Source: an uncultured Eubacteriales bacterium
Lineage (GTDB): Bacteria > Bacillota > Clostridia > Monoglobales > Monoglobaceae
DNA: 27,318 nt
Reading direction: 5' to 3'
Assembly: GCA_905201285.1 (NCBI GenBank)
Contig: CAJKNM010000013.1
Span: forward strand, 1 to 27,318
Shown here: in pieces, positions 7,019 through 14,787 of the stretch
Layout of the letters: each line of letters opens with the position of its first letter
Position numbering within the stretch: position 1 is the first letter of the stretch
Program-made: the position numbers and the translations under genes
The notes under the pieces: generated by a model
The model's input: the letters and a program-made list of their open reading frames with translations, nothing else
Told to the model about the DNA's origin: nothing
Databases searched by the model: none

Positions 7019-8149
7019 CTATAATCTTCTGTTCAATTTTTCTACATTTGCACGTTTAAACTCACCGAAAGTTCCGTTGTCAAGCGAAGCTCTGATTTCA
7101 GCAAGAAGGTTATTGTAAAAATACAGATTGTGTATAACGCTGAGCCGCATAGCAAGCATTTCCTTTGCCTTAAACAGGTGTCTGATATATGCCCGTGAAA
7201 AGCTTTGACAGGTGGGGCAGTCACAATGCTCGTCAAGCGGCCGCTCGTCACGCTCATACTTGGCATTTAAAATATTTAACACGCCCTCAGATGTAAAAAT
7301 TGTTCCGTGCCTTGCGTTACGGCTCGGCATAACACAGTCAAAAAAGTCAACACCTCTGTCAACCGCCTCTAAAATATTCACCGGCGTTCCCACACCCATT
7401 AAATACCTTGGCTTGTCTTTCGGCATATACGGCTCGACAACCTCGATAATTCTGTACATCTCTTCGGTGCTCTCGCCTACGGCAAGCCCGCCTATCGCAT
7501 AGCCGTCAGCATTGAGGTCGGCTATTCTCTTCATATTATCGATGCGGAGGTCATCGTATGTTCCGCCCTGATTAATGCCGAAAAGAAGCTGGTTTTTATT
7601 GATGGTTCGCTCCAGACCGTTCAGCCGTTTCATCTCGGCGACACAGCGTTCAAGCCAGCGCGCAGTTCTCTGTGACGAATCTCTTGCATAGTCCTTTTCA
7701 CAGGGGTTTTCTATACACTCATCAAACGCCATCGCTATTGTCGAAGCAAGGTTCGACTGAATCCGCATACTCTCCTCGGGACCCATAAAAATTTTCCTCC
7801 CGTCGATATGAGATGAAAAATATACACCCTCTTCTTTTATATTTCGAAGCTTAGCGAGCGAAAATACCTGAAAGCCGCCGCTGTCGGTTAAAATCGGCCT
7901 GTCCCAGTTCATAAACTTATGAAGTCCGCCCATATCGTATACTACATCGTCACCAGGGCGAAGATGGAGATGATATGTGTTTGACAACTCTACCTGACAG
8001 CCGATTTTTTTTAAGTCAGGGGCAGAAATCGCACCCTTTATAGCCGCCGCCGTTCCGACATTCATAAAAACCGGCGTTTGAATTGTTCCGTGAACAGTTT
8101 TAAATTCACCGCGCCTTGCGCTTCCCTCTTTTTTTATCAGTTTAAACAT
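7019..8149 (-). CDS. tgt: Queuine/preQ1 tRNA-guanine transglycosylase
   Basis: Tgt exchanges guanine-34 of tRNAs with GUN anticodons for preQ1, the step before QueA in queuosine synthesis. At 376 residues it matches the bacterial family. Visible features are TDSGGFQVFSL with the general-base Asp89, GGLAVGE in the substrate pocket, the nucleophile Asp271 in DCVMPSRNARHG, and the zinc site C309, C311, C314 plus H340 in VIHNLYFY. The spacing of C314 to H340 (26) equals that of the E. coli enzyme. The ATG at 8149 overlaps the end of queA by 13 bp, so translation is coupled. It is last in the spoIID-queA-tgt group. Confidence 0.97.
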   Translation of the reverse strand: MFKLIKKEGSARRGEFKTVHGTIQTPVFMNVGTAAAIKGAISAPDLKKIGCQVELSNTYHLHLRPGDDVVYDMGGLHKFMNWDRPILTDSGGFQVFSLAKLRNIKEEGVYFSSHIDGRKIFMGPEESMRIQSNLASTIAMAFDECIENPCEKDYARDSSQRTARWLERCVAEMKRLNGLERTINKNQLLFGINQGGTYDDLRIDNMKRIADLNADGYAIGGLAVGESTEEMYRIIEVVEPYMPKDKPRYLMGVGTPVNILEAVDRGVDFFDCVMPSRNARHGTIFTSEGVLNILNAKYERDERPLDEHCDCPTCQSFSRAYIRHLFKAKEMLAMRLSVIHNLYFYNNLLAEIRASLDNGTFGEFKRANVEKLNRRL

Positions 8150-9189
8150 TTATTCTTTGCTTCTCCTTCTATATACATTGCGTCGCCGAAGCTGAAAAAT
8201 CTGTATTTTTCCCGAACGGCAATCTTATATGCATTAAATATTATATCCTTGGTCGAAAACGCCGACACAAGCATCATCAGAGTTGATTCCGGCAGGTGGA
8301 AGTTTGTGATAAGACAATCAACCGCCTTAAATTTATACCCCGGATAGATGAAAATGCTTGTCTCGCCCGTTTGAGCGCGAAGCCTTCCGTCCTCATCAGC
8401 AACGGTTTCAAGCGTTCTGACCGAGGTCGTTCCGACTGCAATAATTCTTCCGCCTCTCTCCCGTGCACGGTTAATCTTTTCCGCCGTCTCGGCGGTAATC
8501 TGATAGAACTCGGTGTGCATAAGATGATCCTCGACATTCTCAACCGAAACAGGCCTGAACGTTCCGAGACCGACGTGAAGCGTTAAATATGCAAGTTCAA
8601 CGCCCTTTTCCCTGATTTTTTCAAGAAGCTCCTTCGTGAAGTGAAGTCCGGCAGTTGGTGCCGCGGCCGATCCCTCTATTTTAGAATAGACCGTCTGATA
8701 CCGTTCCCGGTCGGTCAGCTTTTCTTTTATATACGGCGGAAGCGGCATTTCGCCGAGCTTGTCAAGAAGCTCTTCCCACACGCCGTCATACTCAAAACGC
8801 ACAATTCTGTTCCCGTCCTCAATTATCTCAAGAACCTCGGCGCGGAGCAGACCGCCGCCGAATTCAAAGCGGCTTCCGACCTTCGCTTTCTTTCCGGGGC
8901 GGAGAATAACCTCCCACTTATCAAGCTCAAGCCGCTTTAAAAGCAGGAATTCAATCTTTCCGCCGCTTCCCTCTTTCGTTCCGTAAAGCCGCGCCGGAAT
9001 AACCCTCGTGTTATTCATAACAAGACAGTCTCCCTTGCGGAGCCTGTCAACTATATCATAAAAATGCTTGTGTTCAATCTCGCCGTTTTCACGGTTCACC
9101 ACCATAAGCCGCGATGATGCCCTGTCCGCAAGTGGCGTCTGAGCAATCAGCTCCTGCGGGAGGTCATAATAAAAATCCTTTGTTGTCAT
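8137..9189 (-). CDS. queA: S-adenosylmethionine:tRNA ribosyltransferase-isomerase
   Basis: QueA transfers and isomerises the ribose of S-adenosylmethionine onto preQ1-34 in tRNA, making epoxyqueuosine. The 350 residues match the family. Characteristic stretches are FYYDLPQELIAQTPL at the N-terminus, LVMNNTRVIPARLYG, MPLPPYIK, AAPTAGLHFTKELL, YLTLHVGLGTFRPV, GTTSVRTLE and FLITNFHLPESTLMMLVSAF-type sequence (CLITNFHLPESTLMML). The ATG at 9189 lies 26 bp after the SpoIID-like stop codon; a GGAG lies about 12 bp upstream of it. It overlaps tgt by 13 bp. The queA-tgt pair is a standard arrangement; a SpoIID-type gene upstream of it is less usual. Confidence 0.97.
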   Translation of the reverse strand: MTTKDFYYDLPQELIAQTPLADRASSRLMVVNRENGEIEHKHFYDIVDRLRKGDCLVMNNTRVIPARLYGTKEGSGGKIEFLLLKRLELDKWEVILRPGKKAKVGSRFEFGGGLLRAEVLEIIEDGNRIVRFEYDGVWEELLDKLGEMPLPPYIKEKLTDRERYQTVYSKIEGSAAAPTAGLHFTKELLEKIREKGVELAYLTLHVGLGTFRPVSVENVEDHLMHTEFYQITAETAEKINRARERGGRIIAVGTTSVRTLETVADEDGRLRAQTGETSIFIYPGYKFKAVDCLITNFHLPESTLMMLVSAFSTKDIIFNAYKIAVREKYRFFSFGDAMYIEGEAKNKCLN

Positions 9190-9215
9190 AGCTTAATCTA
9201 TCTCCAATTTTAGTA

Positions 9216-10604
9216 TTAATATGCGTTTTCGAGATTCGTCCCGGGGAAGTAGTGCAGGAGAATATCTACATATTTATATCCTGCCTCCGCCATACCCTTT
9301 GCGCCGTACTGGCTCATTCCGATTCCGTGGCCCCAGCCCTTACCCTCAAAGGTGAAGGCCGTGTTTTTTCCTCCGCCGCCGGTTGTTGTTATATCATACG
9401 TCTTTTGATAAACACCGTTGGTGACAAAAAGCTGTTTCGCTTCAAGCGTCGCCCTTCCGGCCGCGGTAAGCATAACAATCTCGTTTACCTTCTTACCGGC
9501 TGTCGCGTTTCCATCCGTAGTGTTTACCGTCGGAACGTTCTCGCCCGCCTCGCCGTTTCCCGTGACGGAAAACATCTGACTTTTAGTGACGGTATTAAAC
9601 ACCGTCCTGCACGCCTCGCGCTCAAAGACCTTTGTTCCTTTCGTTCCCCTGACCTCAAGTTTTAAAACTCTTCCGTTTTCGGAATATTCCGTCGCTTTTA
9701 TCGAGGTCACATTACCGACATCATAGCCTTTATTCCTCATAATCGTGGTGGCCTCGTCGGCCGTGAGCGAGCCTGTCCAGATTCCGTTCGGAATATTCGC
9801 CGTATCTTCATAATTATTATCAACGCTCACGAGGTACGGAACGGAATTTCCCCAGACATTTTTAACATCCTCGGTTCTCGGCCCCGCCGATGAACTATAA
9901 TACAACTCGGCGAGCTTTCCGTTATATGTAAGGACTTGATTCGATGTTTCTTCCACCGGAGCGTATGATTTTTCAGTCTCGAATCTTGTTCCCGAATACG
10001 CCTGACAATGCACGTTACAACATAGGTCAAAGCCGCTGTCGGAATGTTTGTTTAAGTTATTCGCCGCATAATTTCTTGCACAGACAGCCTGTGCCTTTAA
10101 AGCCTCGGGATTCCACGACGGACTCATCTCCCTCGAAATCACCCCATAGAGATAGTTGTTCATAAACACGACATTCACTATAACATTCTTTCCGTTCACC
10201 GTTTTAAAGTCAAGGCCGCCGCGATATTCCTCGCCGTCTATTTTAAATCGTCTGTCCATACCGCCGACAGTTGGGAAGATTCCCATTCCCTCGGCCGCGT
10301 TATCAGTCTTAAATACCACAGAGCCATTGCTCTTTGCAACAATGCCGCCTTCAAAGCTGACTGTCATCTCGGTCAAAGAGGTCTTTTTCGCCTGCGAAAA
10401 ATCCGTACCCGAATATGTTCCGAAATAAAAACCGTTTTCGGAACTGACCATAACCGAATTTTTTGAATTCGTTCCATAGAATAAACCTATTCTAAGATAT
10501 GACGGAATCGAATAGTCGGCATAAGCCGGAACCGAAACCGCAGTAAACACAAGTATCAAAGCCGCCGCAAAACACAGCAGCCTTCTCACAGAATACGCCT
10601 TCAT
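9216..10604 (-). CDS. SpoIID/LytB-domain lytic transglycosylase, exported
   Basis: SpoIID is the peptidoglycan lytic transglycosylase of the forespore engulfment machinery, acting outside the mother-cell membrane. This 462-residue protein has a signal peptide ending near VPAYA (residue 29). A non-conserved N-terminal region to about 140 precedes the SpoIID/LytB domain: NNYLYGVISREMSPSW with the probable catalytic Glu159, ALKAQAVCARNYA, the cysteine-containing FDLCCNVHCQAYSG (C194, C195, C199), and GKGWGHGIGMSQYGAKGMA near the C-terminus. It is longer than B. subtilis SpoIID (about 340), owing to the N-terminal region and a Thr/Gly/Asn-rich insert around 350-385. It could be SpoIID itself or a paralogous amidase-enhancer LytB protein, so I give no symbol. 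Confidence 0.9.
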   Translation of the reverse strand: MKAYSVRRLLCFAAALILVFTAVSVPAYADYSIPSYLRIGLFYGTNSKNSVMVSSENGFYFGTYSGTDFSQAKKTSLTEMTVSFEGGIVAKSNGSVVFKTDNAAEGMGIFPTVGGMDRRFKIDGEEYRGGLDFKTVNGKNVIVNVVFMNNYLYGVISREMSPSWNPEALKAQAVCARNYAANNLNKHSDSGFDLCCNVHCQAYSGTRFETEKSYAPVEETSNQVLTYNGKLAELYYSSSAGPRTEDVKNVWGNSVPYLVSVDNNYEDTANIPNGIWTGSLTADEATTIMRNKGYDVGNVTSIKATEYSENGRVLKLEVRGTKGTKVFEREACRTVFNTVTKSQMFSVTGNGEAGENVPTVNTTDGNATAGKKVNEIVMLTAAGRATLEAKQLFVTNGVYQKTYDITTTGGGGKNTAFTFEGKGWGHGIGMSQYGAKGMAEAGYKYVDILLHYFPGTNLENAY

Positions 10605-10638
10605 AGAAACAATACCTTCTTTCTGCGCTGTTTCCTTA

Positions 10639-10667
10639 ATAATAACACATTATTCGTGTGATTTCCA
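10639..10667 (-). promoter_or_regulatory. Possible promoter of spoIID-like-queA-tgt
   Basis: Minus strand: -35 TGGAAA (10662-10667, 4 of 6 matches), 17-bp spacer, -10 TATTAT (10639-10644, 5 of 6). It is the best sigma-A-like match in the gap; a sporulation sigma factor could equally be used. Confidence 0.35.
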
Positions 10668-10782
10668 GTCTTTTTTTCAAAAAGAAAAAAACTTTTTGTT
10701 AAATTTCAATTACAAATTTATTTTTTTGTCTATATTGTCTAAAATATGCTTATAAATAATTACATTTCCACCAAAATAACAT

Positions 10783-10811
10783 TTGACATCTCGGGCTTGT
10801 TGGCATATAAT
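10783..10811 (+). promoter_or_regulatory. sigma-A promoter of asd-dapA-dapB-ACT operon
   Basis: Perfect -35 TTGACA (10783-10788), 17-bp spacer, perfect -10 TATAAT (10806-10811). The leader to the GTG start is about 64 nt, too short for a lysine riboswitch, and none is seen. The rest of the 277-bp divergent gap (10605-10881) is AT-rich with no other gene. Confidence 0.88.
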
Positions 10812-10881
10812 AAATTATGTATAGTATTTTACTAAAAAGAGCTAAATTTCATTTAAAAGTAACAATTAGGAGGAGTTTTCA

Positions 10882-11961
10882 GTGAAACAGTATAACGTAG
10901 GTATCATAGGCGCAACAGGAATGGTGGGTCAGCGTTTTATAACTTTGCTTTCCGGCCATCCCTGGTTCAATTTAAAGCTTCTTGCTGCATCCCCCAGAAG
11001 CGCAGGCAAGCCGTATACAGAGGCGGTAGGCAAACGCTGGGCGATGAAAACACCTATTCCCGAAGAGGTCGGCAAGATGGTTGTATATGACGCAACCGCT
11101 GATATTGATAAAATCGCATCTCAGGTTGATTTTGTGTTCTGTGCCGTTGATATGAAGAAGGACGAAATCCGCGCCCTTGAGGAGGCATATGCCAAGGCGG
11201 AATGTCCTGTTGTTTCTAACAACTCCGCCCATAGACATACGCCTGATGTTCCGATGATTATACCCGAAATCAATCCGGATCATGCCGAAATCATAAGTGC
11301 TCAAAGAAAGCGTCTCGGCACAAAGCGCGGCTTTGTTGCGGTTAAATCAAACTGCTCGCTTCAGAGCTATGTTCCCGCGCTTCACCCGCTTATGAAGTTT
11401 GGTGTTAAAGCCGCTCTCGCCTGCACCTATCAGGCCATCTCGGGCGCCGGAAAGACCTTTGAAACATGGCCTGAAATGCTTGATAACGTCATTCCTTATA
11501 TCGGCGGCGAGGAGGAAAAGAGCGAAATCGAACCCCTTAAAATCTGGGGACATATCGACGGTGACAAGATTGTCGACGCAACAGAGCCGGCAATCACAAC
11601 TCAGTGCCTGCGCGTTCCCGTTTCCGACGGACATATGGCGGCGGTATTTGTTAAGTTTGAAAACAAACCGACTATAGAAGAAATTAAAACCGCATGGAAG
11701 GAATTCCGCGGCATTCCGCAGGAGCTTGAGCTTCCGCACGCACCGAAACAGTTCCTTAACTATTTTGAAGACCCGAACCGTCCTCAGACAAAGCTTGACC
11801 GCGACTTAGAAGGCGGAATGGCTGTTTCTCTCGGCCGGCTTCGTGAGGATTCTCAGTATGACTATAAGTTCGTTTGCCTCTCACACAACACCCTGCGCGG
11901 TGCGGCCGGCGGCGCTGTTCTTATGGCTGAGTTGCTTGCAGCTAAGGGTTATTTTGACTAA
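10882..11961 (+). CDS. asd: Aspartate-semialdehyde dehydrogenase, archaeal/fungal type
   Basis: Asd reduces aspartyl phosphate to aspartate semialdehyde with NADPH, at the branch to lysine/diaminopimelate, threonine and methionine. The 359 residues show the NADP-binding GATGMVG (10-16), AASPRSAGK, the catalytic Cys158 in KSNCSLQ, a catalytic-type ISGAGK, and catalytic His251 in PVSDGHMAAV. ASPRSAGKPY, SNNSAHR and the pattern around Cys158 resemble the archaeal/yeast subclass more than the classical E. coli or Bacillus enzyme. The start is GTG at 10882, with an excellent SD AGGAGGAG; no nearby ATG in frame fits. It is first in the asd-dapA-dapB-ACT operon, 52 bp before dapA. Confidence 0.95.
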   Translation: MKQYNVGIIGATGMVGQRFITLLSGHPWFNLKLLAASPRSAGKPYTEAVGKRWAMKTPIPEEVGKMVVYDATADIDKIASQVDFVFCAVDMKKDEIRALEEAYAKAECPVVSNNSAHRHTPDVPMIIPEINPDHAEIISAQRKRLGTKRGFVAVKSNCSLQSYVPALHPLMKFGVKAALACTYQAISGAGKTFETWPEMLDNVIPYIGGEEEKSEIEPLKIWGHIDGDKIVDATEPAITTQCLRVPVSDGHMAAVFVKFENKPTIEEIKTAWKEFRGIPQELELPHAPKQFLNYFEDPNRPQTKLDRDLEGGMAVSLGRLREDSQYDYKFVCLSHNTLRGAAGGAVLMAELLAAKGYFD

Positions 11962-12013
11962 TATTTAGGCTTATATAAACATTTTCTGTATTATAAGGAG
12001 GAATAACAGCACT

Positions 12014-12907
12014 ATGAAAGAACCATTGTTTACCGGCTCATGCGTTGCGCTTGTCACACCCTTTACTTCAAACGGAGTAGACTTTGATAAGCTCTCTGAG
12101 CTGATTGAATATCATATTTCAAACAAGACCGATGCGATAGCTGTATGTGCCACCACAGGCGAGGCTCCTACCCTTCCGGATGACGAACACAAGGAAATTT
12201 TACGCTTTGCCGTTGAAAAGGCAGGCGGGCGTATTCCTATCATCGCGGGAACGGGCAGCAACGACACAGCTCACGCGGTTGAATTCACCGAATATGCCGA
12301 CAAGATAGGTGCTGACGGTATGCTTGTCGTCACACCGTATTACAATAAAACGACTCAGCACGGTTTATACCTTCATATGAAGGCTATTGCCGAAAGTACA
12401 TCCAAACCGATTATTCTCTATAACGTGCCGAGCAGAACCGGCCTTAAAATGTCTGTCGATACGCTTAAGAAGCTTGATAAGATTCCGAATATAAACGCGA
12501 TTAAGGAAGCAAGCGGCGATATAGCGTTTATGGCCGAGGTCGCGGCTGAAACCGAACTCGTTATCTATTCGGGAAACGATGATTGTATAGTTCCCTGCCT
12601 TTCGCTCGGCGGAAAGGGTGTAATCTCGGTTCTTGCCAACATACTTCCGAGAGAAACTCATGATATGTGCGAAAAATACTTAAGCGGAGATGTCGAAGGC
12701 TCAAGGGATATGTTTCTTAAATACTTTGAACTTGCTAAGGCTCTTTTTATCGAGGTCAATCCGATTCCTGTCAAGACCGCTATGAATCTTATGGGCTTCC
12801 ACGTGGGCGGATTAAGACTTCCGCTCTGTGATATGCAGCCGGAAAACCTCGCAAAGCTCGAAAAGGTTCTGATTAAGTACGGTCTGCTCAGCGGGATTAG
12901 CGACTGA
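12014..12907 (+). CDS. dapA: 4-hydroxy-tetrahydrodipicolinate synthase
   Basis: DapA condenses pyruvate with aspartate semialdehyde, the first committed step to diaminopimelate and lysine; in spore formers this pathway also feeds dipicolinate. The 297-residue protein has CATTGE (45-50, with the Thr pair of the active site), IAGTGSN, TPYYNK, Tyr136 and Arg141 in LYNVPSRTG, and the Schiff-base Lys164 in IKEASGD. These cover the catalytic triad Tyr/Thr/Tyr region and the substrate-binding Arg. The SD AAGGAGG lies about 12 bp upstream of the ATG. It sits between asd and dapB, matching the pathway order. Confidence 0.97.
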   Translation: MKEPLFTGSCVALVTPFTSNGVDFDKLSELIEYHISNKTDAIAVCATTGEAPTLPDDEHKEILRFAVEKAGGRIPIIAGTGSNDTAHAVEFTEYADKIGADGMLVVTPYYNKTTQHGLYLHMKAIAESTSKPIILYNVPSRTGLKMSVDTLKKLDKIPNINAIKEASGDIAFMAEVAAETELVIYSGNDDCIVPCLSLGGKGVISVLANILPRETHDMCEKYLSGDVEGSRDMFLKYFELAKALFIEVNPIPVKTAMNLMGFHVGGLRLPLCDMQPENLAKLEKVLIKYGLLSGISD

Positions 12908-12939
12908 CACTACATATTTATAGGATAAGGGTGATACAA

Positions 12940-13695
12940 ATGACAAACATTTTATTATGTGGTGCCGGCGGAAAAATGGGTCACGCGGTTGCGCGCTCGG
13001 CAAAGGATTTTGAGGGGGCATCAATAGCCGCCGGGTATGATATAAGGATTCCGAGTGACGTTGACTTTCCGGTTTATACCTCACTTTCGGATATAAAAGA
13101 GAAAATCGATGTTATAATCGATTTTTCTCACCCGTCTCTGACGGACGGAATCCTCGACTATGCGGCGGAAAATAAAATCCCTGCCGTTATTTGTACGACC
13201 GGTCTCTCGGGTGAGCAGGTTGCTCACCTTAACCGAACCTCTGAGACCACCGCCGTTTTCTATTCGGCCAATATGTCGCTCGGCGTGAACCTTCTTATTG
13301 ATTTGGTTCAGCGTGCCGCAAAGGTTCTTGAGGACAATTTTGATATAGAAATTATTGAAAAACACCATAACCAAAAGCTCGATGCGCCAAGCGGAACGGC
13401 TCTTGCCATTGCGGATGCAATTTCGGACGCGGTTTCATATGAGCCTGAATACACCTATGACAGACACAGTGTCCGCAAAAAGCGTGACAAGTCGGAAATA
13501 GGAATTCTTTCGATGCGAGGCGGCACAATAGTCGGCGAACACTCGGTTTACTTCGCAGGCTGTGATGAGGTTATCGAAATCAAGCACGCCGCGACATCAA
13601 AGGAAGTCTTTGCTGTCGGCGCGGTTAAAGCGGCCGTCTTTTTGAAAGGTGCAAGGCCGGGACTGTATTCTATGAAAAATCTTATAGAGGCTTAA
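12940..13695 (+). CDS. dapB: 4-hydroxy-tetrahydrodipicolinate reductase
   Basis: DapB reduces the DapA product to tetrahydrodipicolinate with NAD(P)H. From the ATG at 12940 there are 251 residues; a GTG at 12931 is also in frame, but MTNILLCGAGGKMG is the usual family start and AAGGGTG is spaced correctly for it. Motifs are the nucleotide-binding GAGGKMG (8-14), VIIDFSHP, CTTGLS, SANMSLGVN, and the catalytic/substrate stretch EKHHNQKLDAPSGTA with His142, His143 and Lys146. RGGTIVGEHSVYFAG follows in the tetramerisation domain. It lies 32 bp after dapA in the lysine operon. Confidence 0.97.
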   Translation: MTNILLCGAGGKMGHAVARSAKDFEGASIAAGYDIRIPSDVDFPVYTSLSDIKEKIDVIIDFSHPSLTDGILDYAAENKIPAVICTTGLSGEQVAHLNRTSETTAVFYSANMSLGVNLLIDLVQRAAKVLEDNFDIEIIEKHHNQKLDAPSGTALAIADAISDAVSYEPEYTYDRHSVRKKRDKSEIGILSMRGGTIVGEHSVYFAGCDEVIEIKHAATSKEVFAVGAVKAAVFLKGARPGLYSMKNLIEA

Positions 13696-13726
13696 TTATA
13701 CAACAAATTCAGAAGGGAGATTAACT

Positions 13727-14182
13727 ATGATTAAAACAATAACAAACATTGATTATCTTGAAGATGTCGCTCTTGTGACCGTCAACAATATTCCAAACAG
13801 CTCTAAAAACGTTTCGCTTATACTCAACGAGATTGCGGCAAGGGACGTAACTGTCGATATGATTTGTCAAACTGCGCCGTACAAGGATAAAATCAATCTC
13901 TCGTTTACCGTTCCTCAGGATAGCCTTGCTGAAGTAATAGCGGCAACAACCGCATTCCGTAAGGTCAGCAAGGATATTTCGACCGATGTAAACGGTAATA
14001 ACACAAAGATTATACTTATCGGTGAAGGTATGCGGAACACTTCGGGTGTAGCGGCTGAGCTTTTCGATATTTTAGCTCAGGCTGATATTCCGGTTAAGCT
14101 TATCACAACCGGCGAAACTGAAATTTCGTGCCTCCTTGATATAAAGGACATAGATAAAGCAAAGAATCTGTTAAATAAATAA
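13727..14182 (+). CDS. Stand-alone ACT-domain protein resembling the aspartokinase regulatory region
   Basis: This 151-residue protein consists of two ACT-type repeats (about 1-75 and 76-151) and no catalytic domain. The second half, LIGEGMRNTSGVAAELFDILAQ followed by IPVKLITTGETEISCLLD, closely resembles the C-terminal lysine/threonine-binding region of aspartokinase LysC; the ACT lysine-sensing GM..T.GVAA.. pattern and an ETEISCLL strand are visible. ATG at 13727 has SD AAGGGAGA. It is 31 bp after dapB and last in the lysine operon, before a strong hairpin. A plausible role is a free regulatory subunit for aspartokinase or another lysine-pathway enzyme, comparable to the separate beta chain of B. 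subtilis LysC; this is inference. There is no aspartokinase gene in the window. Confidence 0.88.
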   Translation: MIKTITNIDYLEDVALVTVNNIPNSSKNVSLILNEIAARDVTVDMICQTAPYKDKINLSFTVPQDSLAEVIAATTAFRKVSKDISTDVNGNNTKIILIGEGMRNTSGVAAELFDILAQADIPVKLITTGETEISCLLDIKDIDKAKNLLNK

Positions 14183-14198
14183 ATTATCATCAAAGCCA

Positions 14199-14225
14199 AA
14201 GCCCCGCCGAAAAACGGCGGGGCTT
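14199..14225. terminator. Hairpin terminator between convergent operons
   Basis: AAGCCCCGCCG / CGGCGGGGCTT, an 11-bp perfect stem with an A5 loop, lies 16 bp after the ACT gene. The T-tracts are short on both sides (TTATT on plus, TTTGG on minus), but the stem is very stable. It probably serves the lysine operon and blocks opposing transcription. Confidence 0.75.
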
Positions 14226-14317
14226 ATTAAGTGTTTAGCACAGAGAAATCAATTTCAAAGCTTTTATACTGATTCAAAGATAGGCCGCTGACAACTCAAA
14301 GCAGCGGAAATATCACC

Positions 14318-14776
14318 TTAAAGTCCGAAAACCAAGTGAGACACAACGCCGAATATGATTCCGAGAAGTGCCCCGGCACATACCTCAAGCGGAGTATGCC
14401 CCAAAAGCTCTTTCAGTCTGATTTGTTTTTCAATGGGGTCGCTCTCGTCCCATGCATCAATAATCATATTTATCATCCGTGCCTGCTGACCGGCCGCACG
14501 GCGGATTCCCGATGCGTCATACATCACAACAAGTGCAAGGGCACAGCATATAACAAAAGCCGATGAATCAAACCCGTCGTGGATTCCCACACAGGTCGCA
14601 AGCGATGTGACAATGGTCGAATGTGACGAAGGCATTCCGCCCGGCCCCATAAACCGCGTCATATCGAGGCGCTTATCCTTTATGCAGACAAGCATACCCT
14701 TAAGCAGACACGAGAACATCCAAGCAAACAAGACTGTAAAAAATATTTTATTACTCAACAATTCCTTCAAATACAT
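14318..14776 (-). CDS. Divergent PAP2 family membrane protein (DUF212)
   Basis: A 152-residue membrane protein of the divergent PAP2 (acid phosphatase/vanadium haloperoxidase-related) family. GPGGMPSSHS at about 44-53 contains the PSSHS motif of PAP2 phosphatases, and GHTPLEVCAGALLG (about 125-138) is the second signature. Other family features are YDASGIRRAAGQQA (about 85-98) and membrane segments near 12-30, 56-85 and the C-terminus. The physiological substrate is not known; undecaprenyl- or other prenyl-phosphate has been suggested by similarity to PAP2. ATG at 14776 has SD AGGAG and starts 11 bp after ispA, so it probably belongs to the nusB-xseAB-ispA operon, which would fit an isoprenoid link. 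Confidence 0.92.
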   Translation of the reverse strand: MYLKELLSNKIFFTVLFAWMFSCLLKGMLVCIKDKRLDMTRFMGPGGMPSSHSTIVTSLATCVGIHDGFDSSAFVICCALALVVMYDASGIRRAAGQQARMINMIIDAWDESDPIEKQIRLKELLGHTPLEVCAGALLGIIFGVVSHLVFGL

Positions 14777-14787
14777 ACAAAACGCTC

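Noticed and set aside
9252..9665. 137-residue plus-strand frame opposite the SpoIID-like gene
   Set aside because: Antisense shadow of a well-supported coding sequence, without SD or recognisable domain.
10671..10705. CAAAAAG/CTTTTTG inverted repeat in the spoIID-asd gap
   Set aside because: It is a consequence of A/T runs, with a weak stem and no clear role.
10812..10881. Lysine riboswitch upstream of asd
   Set aside because: The leader is only about 64 nt, too short, and no L-box sequence is visible.
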